Shown: positions 8,281 to 15,808 of the stretch, in pieces | Layout of the letters: the number at the start of each line of letters is the position of its first letter | Position numbering within the stretch: the stretch's first letter is position 1 | Source: Blautia schinkii | GTDB taxonomy: Bacteria; Bacillota; Clostridia; Lachnospirales; Lachnospiraceae | Direction: 5' to 3' | DNA length: 64,000 nt | Assembly (NCBI RefSeq): GCF_013304825.1 | Contig: NZ_JAAWUO010000018.1 | Span: 1-64,000 of the forward strand | The notes under the pieces: model-generated | Seen by the model: only the letters and a program-made list of their open reading frames with translations | The model's database searches: none | What the model was told of the DNA's origin: nothing | Translations under genes and position numbers: made by a program

Positions 8281-8953
8281 AATCCTCTACTTTTATATCT
8301 TCCGAATCATACGCTCCCATTGGGTATTCCCGAATCCAGCCTTCGATTTTTAATGTGTGGCCACATTCTGGACATTCATAGCAATCTTCAGAATTAAAGC
8401 TGTACACAAGATCCGGTCCCATACCATTTTCTTTTTCGTAAGAACTTTCATCATACATGAAGTCCTCAAGGTCAACATTTTCTTCATGACCGCAATGAGG
8501 ACATTTGACTGCTCTTTCCAGAGAAACCGGTCGATATCCATACATATCCTCGATATCGATAAATTCCTCGCCTGCTGCTTCTTTTTCGCTGATGATGTCC
8601 CAATAATGCTGCGTCTGGAAAGTTTCAAATTCTGCGCTGTCATCCAGAAGGTTATCCAGCATTTTTAAGGCATTCCGCTTTCGTTCAAGTTCATCATTGA
8701 TATACTGCTTCCGTTCATGAATTACCTGTTCAAGATTGATTTCTCCTGCTTGAAGTCTTTTTATATCTCCACAGGTCAAGCCGGATTTTGTAAGGACAAC
8801 AATCCTCTGCAGATTTTTGAAATCTGCTTCCGTATAATCCGTTGCCTTGTTTCCCACCGGTGGATGTTCTGGTTTGAAGATGCCCTCACGCTTAAAGAGT
8901 TTTATGCGCTCTGCATCAATGCCTAATTTTTCTTGTATTTCTTTTGGTCTCAT
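8255..8953 (-). CDS. MerR-family regulator with C-terminal zinc ribbon
   Basis: I start at MRPKEIQEKLGI (8953) because GGAGGTCGAATGTT precedes it; a longer upstream frame lacks a ribosome site. Residues 1-70 are a MerR winged helix-turn-helix (MRPKEIQEKLGIDAERIKLF, then DYTEADFKNLQRIVVL). A helical dimerisation segment follows (about 80-115). The C-terminal half carries two zinc-knuckle pairs, CPHCGH and CYECPECGH, about 45 residues apart. The ending is acidic. It likely senses a metal or redox state or binds nucleic acid, but the ligand is unknown. Its own promoter (8980-9011) has a MerR-type 20-bp spacer. Confidence 0.75.
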   Translation of the reverse strand: MRPKEIQEKLGIDAERIKLFKREGIFKPEHPPVGNKATDYTEADFKNLQRIVVLTKSGLTCGDIKRLQAGEINLEQVIHERKQYINDELERKRNALKMLDNLLDDSAEFETFQTQHYWDIISEKEAAGEEFIDIEDMYGYRPVSLERAVKCPHCGHEENVDLEDFMYDESSYEKENGMGPDLVYSFNSEDCYECPECGHTLKIEGWIREYPMGAYDSEDIKVEDCGGDEDDE

Positions 8954-8979
8954 AACATTCGACCTCCTTTCTGAAACCG

Positions 8980-9011
8980 AGTATAGCACATAGGGACTTT
9001 GTCCCCGTCAA
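8980..9011 (-). promoter_or_regulatory. MerR-type promoter with dyad in a 20-bp spacer
   Basis: On the minus strand TTGACG (9006-9011) and TATACT (8980-8985) are separated by 20 bp, longer than the 17 bp optimum. The spacer holds the dyad GGGACAAAGTCCC (8993-9005). MerR regulators are known to act on 19-20 bp spacers with a central dyad. It lies about 30 bp upstream of the MerR-like start. Confidence 0.65.
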
Positions 9012-9075
9012 GCCCTAAATATCATTTTTTCTATTTTTAAGAATACTCAATTCCAGTTTTATTTCAAGACCTTCC

Positions 9076-9160
9076 TTAATGATTTGTATATTTCAGGCTT
9101 CGATATGCATCTCCAAGGAATCCTACAAATTCCGGGCTCATAGTCTCTATGATGCTTTCT
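9076..9160 (-). pseudogene. C-terminal remnant of a homologue of the gene at 10838-11221
   Basis: The residues FLGDAYRSLKYTNH, preceded by ESIIETMSPEFVG, match the end of the 127-residue protein at 10838-11221 (FIGDAYRSMKYAK, preceded by SMVETVS). Nothing of the rest of that gene is present; the sequence upstream is the degraded repeat at 9161-9280. It is a leftover of a duplicated or rearranged gene. Confidence 0.6.
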
Positions 9161-9280
9161 CCTAAGCCACAGCTACACTTCGGCTCACTTCTGGGTGATG
9201 TCTGTGATTCATGTGGATGGGAACAAAAAAGCCCACCAGCGTTCCATGTAGGGATTCTACACAGTGTGCCAGCGGGCAGA
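9161..9280 (-). repeat. degraded copy of the twin-terminator repeat
   Basis: About 120 bp matches 7815-7938 at an estimated three-quarters identity, including the CTAAGCCACAGCTRCACTTC block and the GTGYGCCAGCGGGCAG end. The hairpin arms have decayed, with fewer pairs than copy 1. It shows that a unit carrying these terminators was duplicated within the element. The bases 9281-9450 contain only a short GCCGTCGTAACG-type stretch and no gene. Confidence 0.6.
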
Positions 9281-9450
9281 CATCTTATCACCAAAAGTTA
9301 CATCTCTGTGACAAAAATTTTCTGTATAAAAAACTAGGACGCCGTCGTAACGTCGCCCCGTGCAAAAACTGTAATCAGTTTTTTGATGTTGCTCTTATTA
9401 TATGCGATTTTTTCTTGAAAGTCAACCCCTATGCAAAGTTTTCAAGAGAA

Positions 9451-10437
9451 TTATTTTTGCCTGCACAATGACTCACATATTACTTTTCCTGCAAATTCAT
9501 AGTTTGTTTTTATCAAATCATTGTCTTTAAAAAAGCCCTTTTTCTCTAACATTCTTTTAAAGAACAAATTATACAATTCCTCACTTCTATGAAGTTTTAC
9601 TTTTGGTGTCACAACTAATTCGTATGTATAAATTAATGCGACAAACTCAAGCATAGGTCTACAGGAAAGCTTCTTCTGTCTTTGAGATGTTGTTATAGAC
9701 CCCATCTTTTTAACGTAATCTTTAATCTCACGCGGAGGTTTTGATGTACCGTGTGATAAATTTGCCAGTAAACAATTGTTATGTGCTGATCCATTCCTCA
9801 GACATCTTACTAATCCAAGAATTGCCCCGGAAACTGCTGCTGTATTTCCATAGTAGAAATCATAAAGCCGCAAAAATTCTCCAAACGTTAGAACTTCGCA
9901 CAAAACCCATATTGGGCAATCATCATATCCTTGAATTATGTGTTCATGCCGCCCCTTACTCGGATTATACACCCTTTGTACATCAAAGTATTTCTGTATT
10001 AAATCACCTGTAAACGGAGACATAATTCTTGATTCCAAACTCTTTACTATGTATGAATTCCCTAATAAAAAATTTTCAACTATTTTATAAGCATCTGCAT
10101 TTGCATCATTTGAAACATCTTTTACCAGTTTTACTTTCAAGACCTGTTCTATATCAAGACACATTCTATTAATAAGAAAACGAAAATGCATATCAACTGT
10201 TGACATTTCTTGTAAATATGCAAAATCAAGGTTTATGTACTTTCCCGTATTAACACCACGGGTATATTTAGAATAATTCTGTCGATATGCAGCTGTACGA
10301 AGATAGTTGTTAATATCCGTCAGGTATGCTTCTGCTTTTTCTTCAGTAACATACTTAAATGTAATTCCCTTTTCATCCCTCATTTTTGCAACAAGCGACT
10401 CTGAGGTCATCATTGGTTTATTTATTTTATTACTCAT
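9451..10437 (-). CDS. Abi_2/AbiF-family abortive infection protein (HEPN toxin)
   Basis: This is a 328-residue protein of the AbiD/AbiF (Abi_2) family. Residues about 20-60 carry the conserved LxxINNYLR-like opening (LTDINNYLRTAAYRQNY). A first helical R-rich motif follows (FRFLINRMCLDIE). The family's C-terminal HEPN RNase motif is RNGSAHN near residue 217, fitting R-x4-H. HEPN proteins cleave RNA and cause phage-induced dormancy. A structured RNA unit lies directly upstream on the same strand. AbiF proteins are reported to pair with a conserved non-coding RNA antitoxin, so I read this as the toxin gene. GGAAAG lies 11 bp before the ATG, and an alternative ATG lies eight codons in. Confidence 0.85.
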   Translation of the reverse strand: MSNKINKPMMTSESLVAKMRDEKGITFKYVTEEKAEAYLTDINNYLRTAAYRQNYSKYTRGVNTGKYINLDFAYLQEMSTVDMHFRFLINRMCLDIEQVLKVKLVKDVSNDANADAYKIVENFLLGNSYIVKSLESRIMSPFTGDLIQKYFDVQRVYNPSKGRHEHIIQGYDDCPIWVLCEVLTFGEFLRLYDFYYGNTAAVSGAILGLVRCLRNGSAHNNCLLANLSHGTSKPPREIKDYVKKMGSITTSQRQKKLSCRPMLEFVALIYTYELVVTPKVKLHRSEELYNLFFKRMLEKKGFFKDNDLIKTNYEFAGKVICESLCRQK

Positions 10438-10525
10438 CTTAAACCGTTCTTTCCAACTCTTTTGTTAGAGTGCTCCTTTTCTTAAGATCTGATAAAGCAT
10501 AATAGTATTATTTTGGTGAATATAG

Positions 10526-10768
10526 AAAAACTCCAGTTCCATCGGGCACTGGAGTATATTTCATAGTCAGTGGCGATTTTATGCTAGCTGTCAGCTTCGA
10601 TATCCTGTCGGGCATCACCAGTCATCAGTAATTTAAGTCCCCGATGCGGACTCACCATATACCCCTGGTGTGGGTTTGATGCTATACCGAGCATCACAAA
10701 GTGCCGGTAATTAACCACCCCATCCAGAGTACAGCTTTAACGTGTCGCCACACGGCATCTTTTACTTC
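10526..10768 (-). ncRNA. candidate structured RNA antitoxin of the AbiF locus
   Basis: This is a transcription unit of about 243 nt without a credible reading frame. It has its own promoter (10775-10803) and an intrinsic terminator (stem CTCCAGT/ACTGGAG, 10531-10554, then five T). On the minus strand it contains several hairpins: CGTGT-GGCG-ACACG, GATGC-TCGGTATA-GCATC, AGTCC-GCATCGG-GGACT, AGCT-GAC-AGCT, and a long-range TGGTGAT/ATCGCCA pairing. The loop CATCGGG can pair with CCCGATG in the terminator loop. The position, about 90 bp upstream of the Abi start, fits an AbiF-associated RNA. Assignment to that family is inference. Confidence 0.6.
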
Positions 10769-10774
10769 TTCTAT

Positions 10775-10803
10775 ATTGTACTCAAATTCGATCAAAATAT
10801 CAA
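10775..10803 (-). promoter_or_regulatory. promoter of the candidate RNA antitoxin
   Basis: On the minus strand TTGATA (10798-10803) and TACAAT (10775-10780) are 17 bp apart, giving a predicted start near 10768. It reads away from the gene at 10838-11221 and into the structured RNA. Confidence 0.6.
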
Positions 10804-10837
10804 CTATATTTAAAAATCTTTCAAAAAGACGCCGTTT

Positions 10838-11221
10838 TCACTTCGCATATTTCATGCTTCGATATGCATCTCCAATAAAACTCACTGTCTCCACCATACT
10901 CTTTCCCTCTACATTCTGCAAAACAGCAATACTGACTTCGGACATATCATCTTTCCTCACTTCCAGTTCTCGTATCGAATCCGCCACAGCCTCATCGATG
11001 AACGCAGCGAACTTTGCCCCATCAACATAGCTTTGCACTGGCATCGGTTCGCCGCCTTCACCGAACAGTTGGATTACCTTTGGTTCAATGATGCTCTCCA
11101 CCTTTTTCAAGGCTTCTTTCTCTGGCATCCGCCTCAGATAGCCTTTCATTGCACTTGCCACAATGATCTCCATCACTGTTGTTCCATAATCCTCAACGGA
11201 CAGCCAAGCTAACTTTTTCAT
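10838..11221 (-). CDS. hypothetical protein of the mobile region
   Basis: I start at MKKLAWLSVEDYG (11221) because AGCAGGAGAGATTGAC precedes it. The resulting 127-residue protein is acidic and helical, with no membrane segment and no domain I recognise. Its C-terminal FIGDAYRSMKYAK is duplicated as a remnant at 9076-9160, so the family has had more than one copy here. It lies downstream of the truncated recombinase and upstream of the RNA-antitoxin/Abi pair, and is separated from the recombinase by a terminator. Confidence 0.55.
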   Translation of the reverse strand: MKKLAWLSVEDYGTTVMEIIVASAMKGYLRRMPEKEALKKVESIIEPKVIQLFGEGGEPMPVQSYVDGAKFAAFIDEAVADSIRELEVRKDDMSEVSIAVLQNVEGKSMVETVSFIGDAYRSMKYAK

Positions 11222-11314
11222 GTCAATCTCTCCTGCTATGTGTATTTCTGTATCCTCACCATATACCAAAACTCTGCACATAGCAATATGTACGATGAAA
11301 AATCCGTGCAAAGC

Positions 11315-11358
11315 AAAAAAGCCCTGCCGGTATGCATTTCCACACATCCGACAGGGCA
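11315..11358 (-). terminator. terminator after truncated recombinase
   Basis: On the minus strand GCCCTGTCGG pairs with CCGGCAGGGC around a 20-nt loop and is followed by TTTTTT. It lies just past the stop of the recombinase fragment at 11368. Confidence 0.8.
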
Positions 11359-11367
11359 TTCTTTCCT

Positions 11368-13040
11368 TTATACAGCCTGCTCTCGTTTTGCTTTACTTCT
11401 CAGATATCCTCGATACTGCACGGTATTGTCATACACTCGATATGGGGCATCCACAAGGGTCACTACTCCATTCAAATCGCACTTCTTAAATCCCAGAAAA
11501 CTGGTCAGTGTCCGCTGATTGCCACAGGTGAGAAGCTTCACTCCAAAGTTTGTCTCATAGGTCACAATGTCGCCCGTTACAGTTCCTTTTTGGATAAAGG
11601 CGCAGTAAATGCCTTTTTCAAAATGAAGAAGATCCGGTGCTTCTGCAATCTTATCCGGTGTCATTTTCATCCTTCCCCGATTCAGGTTGGCGACTGCGCC
11701 ATCAATCGGTTTTCCATCCACATCCCTTAAAAGGCTTCCCTGCACATCCTGCCCATTGACCTTCAGCGGCATCTCGGCGGTATTCTGCTCCGGAAGTTCT
11801 TTCAGGCAGGCAATGAATAGGTCAAAATTCTTCTTCATGACTGTAAGGGCTCCCTGTTCCTGACTCAGCGTTTCTTTTTCCTTCCGGAAACTCTCAATTC
11901 GCTGCCGGATGTCCTTTGCCAGACTTGCATAGGCTTCGATTTCAGACCCTTCTTCATATTCAGCATGGTAGAAGCTCGTACCAATATCATTTCCCGTCAG
12001 CCCATTTCGGATATCACTGTCAATCTCGTCCAATGTGATGTTGCCCTCCGCCAGCGATTCATTCAGTTCCAAATTCTGCTCCAATACTGCATCCCGCATG
12101 GCAGTAACCTGACGGCCGATCGTCTCCTGCAGTTTTTCTTCCAGCTCCTTTATCTGGGCATCCAGCGTTTCCAGTCTTTCCACTGACACGCTGTTTCCTT
12201 TCATCTGCTGATACATCTGTTCACAGGCTTTTTGAAAAAGAATGCTTATTTCCGAAGCCTCATGATTTTTCTCATAATCCCGTTTCAGGCGGTACAGCAT
12301 TTCCATAAAACTCTGTTCCAGTGCGCATTCATGGATGCTTTCCGAAGGGCATCTTTCATTGGCTGCTTTTCTCTCGGCATCTGACAATCTCCCGTGCTTT
12401 TCCCTGCAGTACAGCTTCTGGTCCGGAGTTCCATTCTGTCTGGGCTTTTCGCCCTCCCGCTTTCCCATCTTCTGTTTACACCGCCACACGGGATAAGCGT
12501 ATGCGTACTTTTCAAGGTAAGTATCCATATCTCCACCGGTTGCTGCAAGGCTTCGATCATCCGTGTACCCGGTTGCCACGCCTGTATAGGTCACACGGAA
12601 GAATCCTTCCCCGCATTCTTTTCCGGCTCTTTCTCCGTGTTCAAGAACCGCACCGCAGATCAGATTTCCAAATGGCGAGCCAATGTATCCTCTCTTCTTC
12701 TTTTGAGCCGGTATCGAATCTCCAACCTTGCCGGGCTTTTCGTAAAGCATCGTCTGAGCCTTGTCCCATGTACTGCGATCAATAATACCGACATGATGGT
12801 TTTCTACATAATAGCGAGGTGCCTCGCCTTTGTTGATCGTGGAACGGTAGGTCAGAAAATCCTTTGTGATGGTCTTCTGCATCTCAATGTCTCCCACATA
12901 TTTTTCATTCCGAAGAACCGTGAGTACAGAACTTGCCGACCAGTTCTTTTTGTTCACCGTCTTTCTGCCAAGTTCATTCAGTTCCTTTGCAATACGATTA
13001 GCCGTCTGTCCGCATACATAGTCTTGACAATAGAGAATGG
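11368..13040 (-). pseudogene. serine recombinase lacking its catalytic domain, fused to rfbC
   Basis: The reading frame is open from 13110, but its first 20 or so residues are out-of-frame rfbC sequence. From about 13040 it reads as the end of a Recombinase domain (CGQTANRIAKELNELGRKTV, then SSVLTVLRNEKYVGD), a degenerate cysteine-rich zinc-binding region (about residues 150-270), a long coiled coil (about 320-440) and a C-terminal domain ending in RSKAKREQAV. The resolvase catalytic domain with its serine nucleophile is missing entirely. It is therefore a dead recombinase left when an element junction formed inside rfbC. The truncated frame has no ribosome site of its own. Confidence 0.8.
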
Positions 13041-13538
13041 AAATTTTTCCGCATTCCTGTCTTTCTCGGAAACAATATACTCCCCAGCAGGCCACGCATC
13101 TGTCTGCCAAGCAAAGTCCGAGTCGTACCGCACGGCTCTTGCTGCTTCTGCACAGAAGTCATTGTCTACGCACCACTGCATCAGGGTGTCATCTTCCAAT
13201 GTCAGATAGCCATGAGCGAAGCCTCGCGGGATGTACATCTGCTTTTGATTTTCAAAAGACAGGATTTCTCCATACGCATGACTATATGTTTCTCCGGGTC
13301 TCAGATCCACAGCCACATTAAATATGCTCCCACGCAGACAGGATACCAACTTGGCCTGTGCGTGTTCGCCTTCCTGGTAATGCAAACCTCGCAGTGTAAA
13401 CTTCTTTTTGCTGTAGCCTTGGTTGATCTGGACTACATGGAAGTCTTCTGCCGACACTGATAACCACCCACGGAAATCTTCATATTTCTTCGTTTCAATT
13501 ATTACGGGTTCTTCCACTTTTACCATTTGTATTTCCAT
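12978..13538 (-). CDS. rfbC: dTDP-4-dehydrorhamnose 3,5-epimerase-type protein with altered 3' end
   Basis: This is an RmlC/RfbC cupin epimerase, which converts dTDP-4-keto-6-deoxyglucose to the rhamnose-precursor form. The family signatures FTLRGLHYQ, then VVDLR-like VAVDLRPGETY, and YIPRGFAHGYLTLEDDT are present, including the catalytic histidine in LRGLHYQ. The native sequence runs to about SEKDRNAEK (near 13040). The last 18 or so residues come from out-of-frame recombinase DNA, so the natural C-terminus was replaced. Little of the fold lies beyond that point, so activity may survive. No other rhamnose-pathway gene is intact in the window. Confidence 0.8.
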   Translation of the reverse strand: MEIQMVKVEEPVIIETKKYEDFRGWLSVSAEDFHVVQINQGYSKKKFTLRGLHYQEGEHAQAKLVSCLRGSIFNVAVDLRPGETYSHAYGEILSFENQKQMYIPRGFAHGYLTLEDDTLMQWCVDNDFCAEAARAVRYDSDFAWQTDAWPAGEYIVSEKDRNAEKFPFSIVKTMYADRRLIVLQRN

Positions 13539-13574
13539 CCACGTTACAAACTATATGTATGTGAGCCACATTCT

Positions 13575-14549
13575 CTACCACTGCTTACGGTACTCTCTTG
13601 GGCTTATCCCTTCCACTTTCCGGAACGTCCTAGAAAAATAGTTCGCATCTCCCATGCCCACAGCGTTTCCGATCTCATCCACAGTCATATCAGTGAACCT
13701 CAGCAGCTGTTTCGCCCTTGTGATCCGCTTCGCTATTATGTACCCATTGATCGTACTACCGTAGGTTTCCTTGAAGATTTTCGTCAGATAGTATTTGTTG
13801 ATGTAATACCTCTCGGCTAGGTCGTCCAGCACTATTCTCTCCGTATAGTGCTCGTCCAGATAATTCTTTATCTCTACCAGCTCCAGCCTTTTCCGGCTCA
13901 CCGTCTTGCTCTCTGGATGCCATGACTGCTCCATAAGCAATGTAAGCAGGGCGGACAACGATTCGTTGATCCGCATATCTCTTATATAGTCTGAAGAAGA
14001 AGCCAGACTGTAGAGGTCGGTAAGGATGGTGGTAAAAGGGGCGGAATCATCGGGATGGAACACAGGGCTGCCACCTCGTTCCTTATACTTCTCATAGATG
14101 GCCGGCAGGGACGGGGCATAGAAATGGCACCATTGGATGGACCAGAGAGAAGTGGGTGAATCAGTGCTCTGGGAAGTCGCAGTGTCTTTCTCACAGGTGT
14201 CAGTACTTTTTTCACAGACGGGTGTGTTGATGTTGTTTTTGCTGGTATCGTTGCCGTCAGTACTGTATCCGGTAGAATGACTATACGCTTTCCGGCAGTC
14301 AATGAACACACAATCCCCGGCTGCCAGCTCATAGGTCGTTCCTTCGTAGGTGAGGGTTCCGTTTCCGGACAGGACAACAAAGCACAGAAACGAGGTCAGG
14401 TTCGTTCTCGTCGAGGTGTGCGGATGGATGGCCTGCAACGATCCGACCTCCTGCAGATGCAGTAACGATGTCCGCGCAAACGTGGACGGTGTGTACAGGA
14501 TTCGGGAGAATGTCACGGACGAGGACTGTGGGTTGAATAACTCGTCCAT
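13575..14549 (-). CDS. AraC-family transcriptional regulator
   Basis: I start at MDELFNPQSSSV (14549) because AGGGAGGACGAGAAG precedes it; the longer frame overlaps a different broken gene. The protein has 324 residues. Residues about 15-110 form the cupin ligand-binding part (LCFVVLSGNGTLTYEGTTYE). Residues about 225-324 hold the two AraC helix-turn-helix motifs (YINKYYLTKIFKETYGSTIN and MGDANYFSRTFRKVEGISPR). A threonine/serine-rich insert at about 120-165 is unusual. It probably senses a sugar and controls nearby glycan or uptake genes; the target is not evident. Confidence 0.85.
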   Translation of the reverse strand: MDELFNPQSSSVTFSRILYTPSTFARTSLLHLQEVGSLQAIHPHTSTRTNLTSFLCFVVLSGNGTLTYEGTTYELAAGDCVFIDCRKAYSHSTGYSTDGNDTSKNNINTPVCEKSTDTCEKDTATSQSTDSPTSLWSIQWCHFYAPSLPAIYEKYKERGGSPVFHPDDSAPFTTILTDLYSLASSSDYIRDMRINESLSALLTLLMEQSWHPESKTVSRKRLELVEIKNYLDEHYTERIVLDDLAERYYINKYYLTKIFKETYGSTINGYIIAKRITRAKQLLRFTDMTVDEIGNAVGMGDANYFSRTFRKVEGISPREYRKQW

Positions 14550-14568
14550 CTTCTCGTCCTCCCTTGCA

Positions 14569-14748
14569 TCACTTTTTCCTTCGCTTATATCCAACTGGTG
14601 GAACGGCATCCTTGGGAATATGCTACGGCGATCCTTTTCCATCTTGATTGCAGTTTGGAATTTTACCTTTCCTGCACCACTTGGAAACCGTAGCCTGCGT
14701 TACACCATATTTTTCAGCAAATTCTCGTGTCCCTATAGCTTCACTCAT
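14569..14748 (-). pseudogene. small HTH protein with in-frame stop
   Basis: From the ATG at 14748 the sequence reads MSEAIGTREFAEKYGVTQAT and on to GKGSP as an excisionase/MerR-like HTH. It then meets TAG where the family has tryptophan, followed by the expected HIPKDAVPPVG ending. One base change (TGG to TAG) has split a protein of about 59 residues. The same HTH design is fused to the AAA-ATPase at 284-2095. The 5' region of the AraC gene overlaps it. Confidence 0.6.
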
Positions 14749-14814
14749 TTATGTAGTCCTCAAATCTATGCAGTCAAATATTACTCTTTTAATCTTTCAA
14801 GCAAAACTCTTCTA

Positions 14815-15720
14815 TTACAAATCTGCAAATAAATCGGCTTTGTACACGCCGTCCTCCAGCATCTTCTTGAAGCTATCCTTTACTGCTGCAACGTCCTCAT
14901 GGTAAGTCATGCCGTACCAAGTGTCATTGGTCTTCAGAACCTTCACGGACATTTTCCCCTGCCCCAGCAGCTCACCGATGAAGATAGGAATCAAATACTC
15001 TGCTTTCAGCGGATTTTCAGGTACTTCCTTCTCGAAAAACTCTTTGAAGCCCTGCTCCAGAACATCCAAGAACTCTGGAGTTAATCCCCACATGTTCATA
15101 GATACCAGAGAATTTACATCCACAGCCGCACCGTCCGCTTCTGCACCGTTCACAGTCTTTACAATATTCTTGGTCTCCACAACCTCGGTCAGGTTGTTTT
15201 CCTCATCCATCTTGCAAATGCCACGAGTCACACCACCGTTATCAGACAGTGTGTTTTTCAGCACAAAGCCTGCCATACAGGACTTGCCGCCATTCACCAG
15301 ATACTCATGAACCGCCTTAAAGCCTTCCTTGCCATAATAATCATCTGCATTGATGACGATGAACGAAGTTTTAATTACGTCCTTCGCCGCAAGCACTGCC
15401 TGTCCAGTTCCCCACGGCTTTGTACGACCTTCCGGAAGTTCTCCAGGAACATCGTTGATATCCTGAAATGCATAGTCCACAGTTACATTATGAGAAGAAC
15501 AAATGGAAGCAATGCGATCACCAATAACCTCTTTGAACTCTTTCTCGATATCCTTACGGATGATAAATACTACATGGTTGAAACCTGCCTCAATCGCATC
15601 ATGGATTGAGTAGTCCATGATGATATGGTTAGCATCATCCACCGGCTCCAACTGTTTGATTCCTGTCCCAAATCGGCTTCCGATTCCGGCCGCCATGATA
15701 AGTAATGTTGTGTTCATCAT
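14815..15720 (-). CDS. sugar-phosphate nucleotidyltransferase family protein
   Basis: This 301-residue nucleotidyltransferase has the signature AAGIGSRFGTGIKQLEPVDD at the N-terminus (G-x-G-x-R/F and the activating lysine), INADDYYG as the metal-binding aspartate motif, and GMTYHED near the end. Such enzymes join a sugar phosphate to a nucleotide to feed glycan synthesis. It does not carry the typical RmlA or GalU tail, so I leave the substrate open. It sits with rfbC and the AraC gene upstream of the exopolysaccharide operon. Confidence 0.75.
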   Translation of the reverse strand: MMNTTLLIMAAGIGSRFGTGIKQLEPVDDANHIIMDYSIHDAIEAGFNHVVFIIRKDIEKEFKEVIGDRIASICSSHNVTVDYAFQDINDVPGELPEGRTKPWGTGQAVLAAKDVIKTSFIVINADDYYGKEGFKAVHEYLVNGGKSCMAGFVLKNTLSDNGGVTRGICKMDEENNLTEVVETKNIVKTVNGAEADGAAVDVNSLVSMNMWGLTPEFLDVLEQGFKEFFEKEVPENPLKAEYLIPIFIGELLGQGKMSVKVLKTNDTWYGMTYHEDVAAVKDSFKKMLEDGVYKADLFADL

Positions 15721-15808
15721 ATCTTTTGCTCCCTGTTTAATTTATATTTTCTTTAGAAAAGCTTTGTTTTTCCTTTGGGTGTTCTGACTCCAACAGTTTT
15801 TTCATATG

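Noticed and set aside
12394-13209. 271-codon plus-strand frame opposite the truncated recombinase and rfbC
   Set aside because: It spans a recombination junction on the other strand and shows no domain or start signal; it is a shadow of the minus-strand genes.
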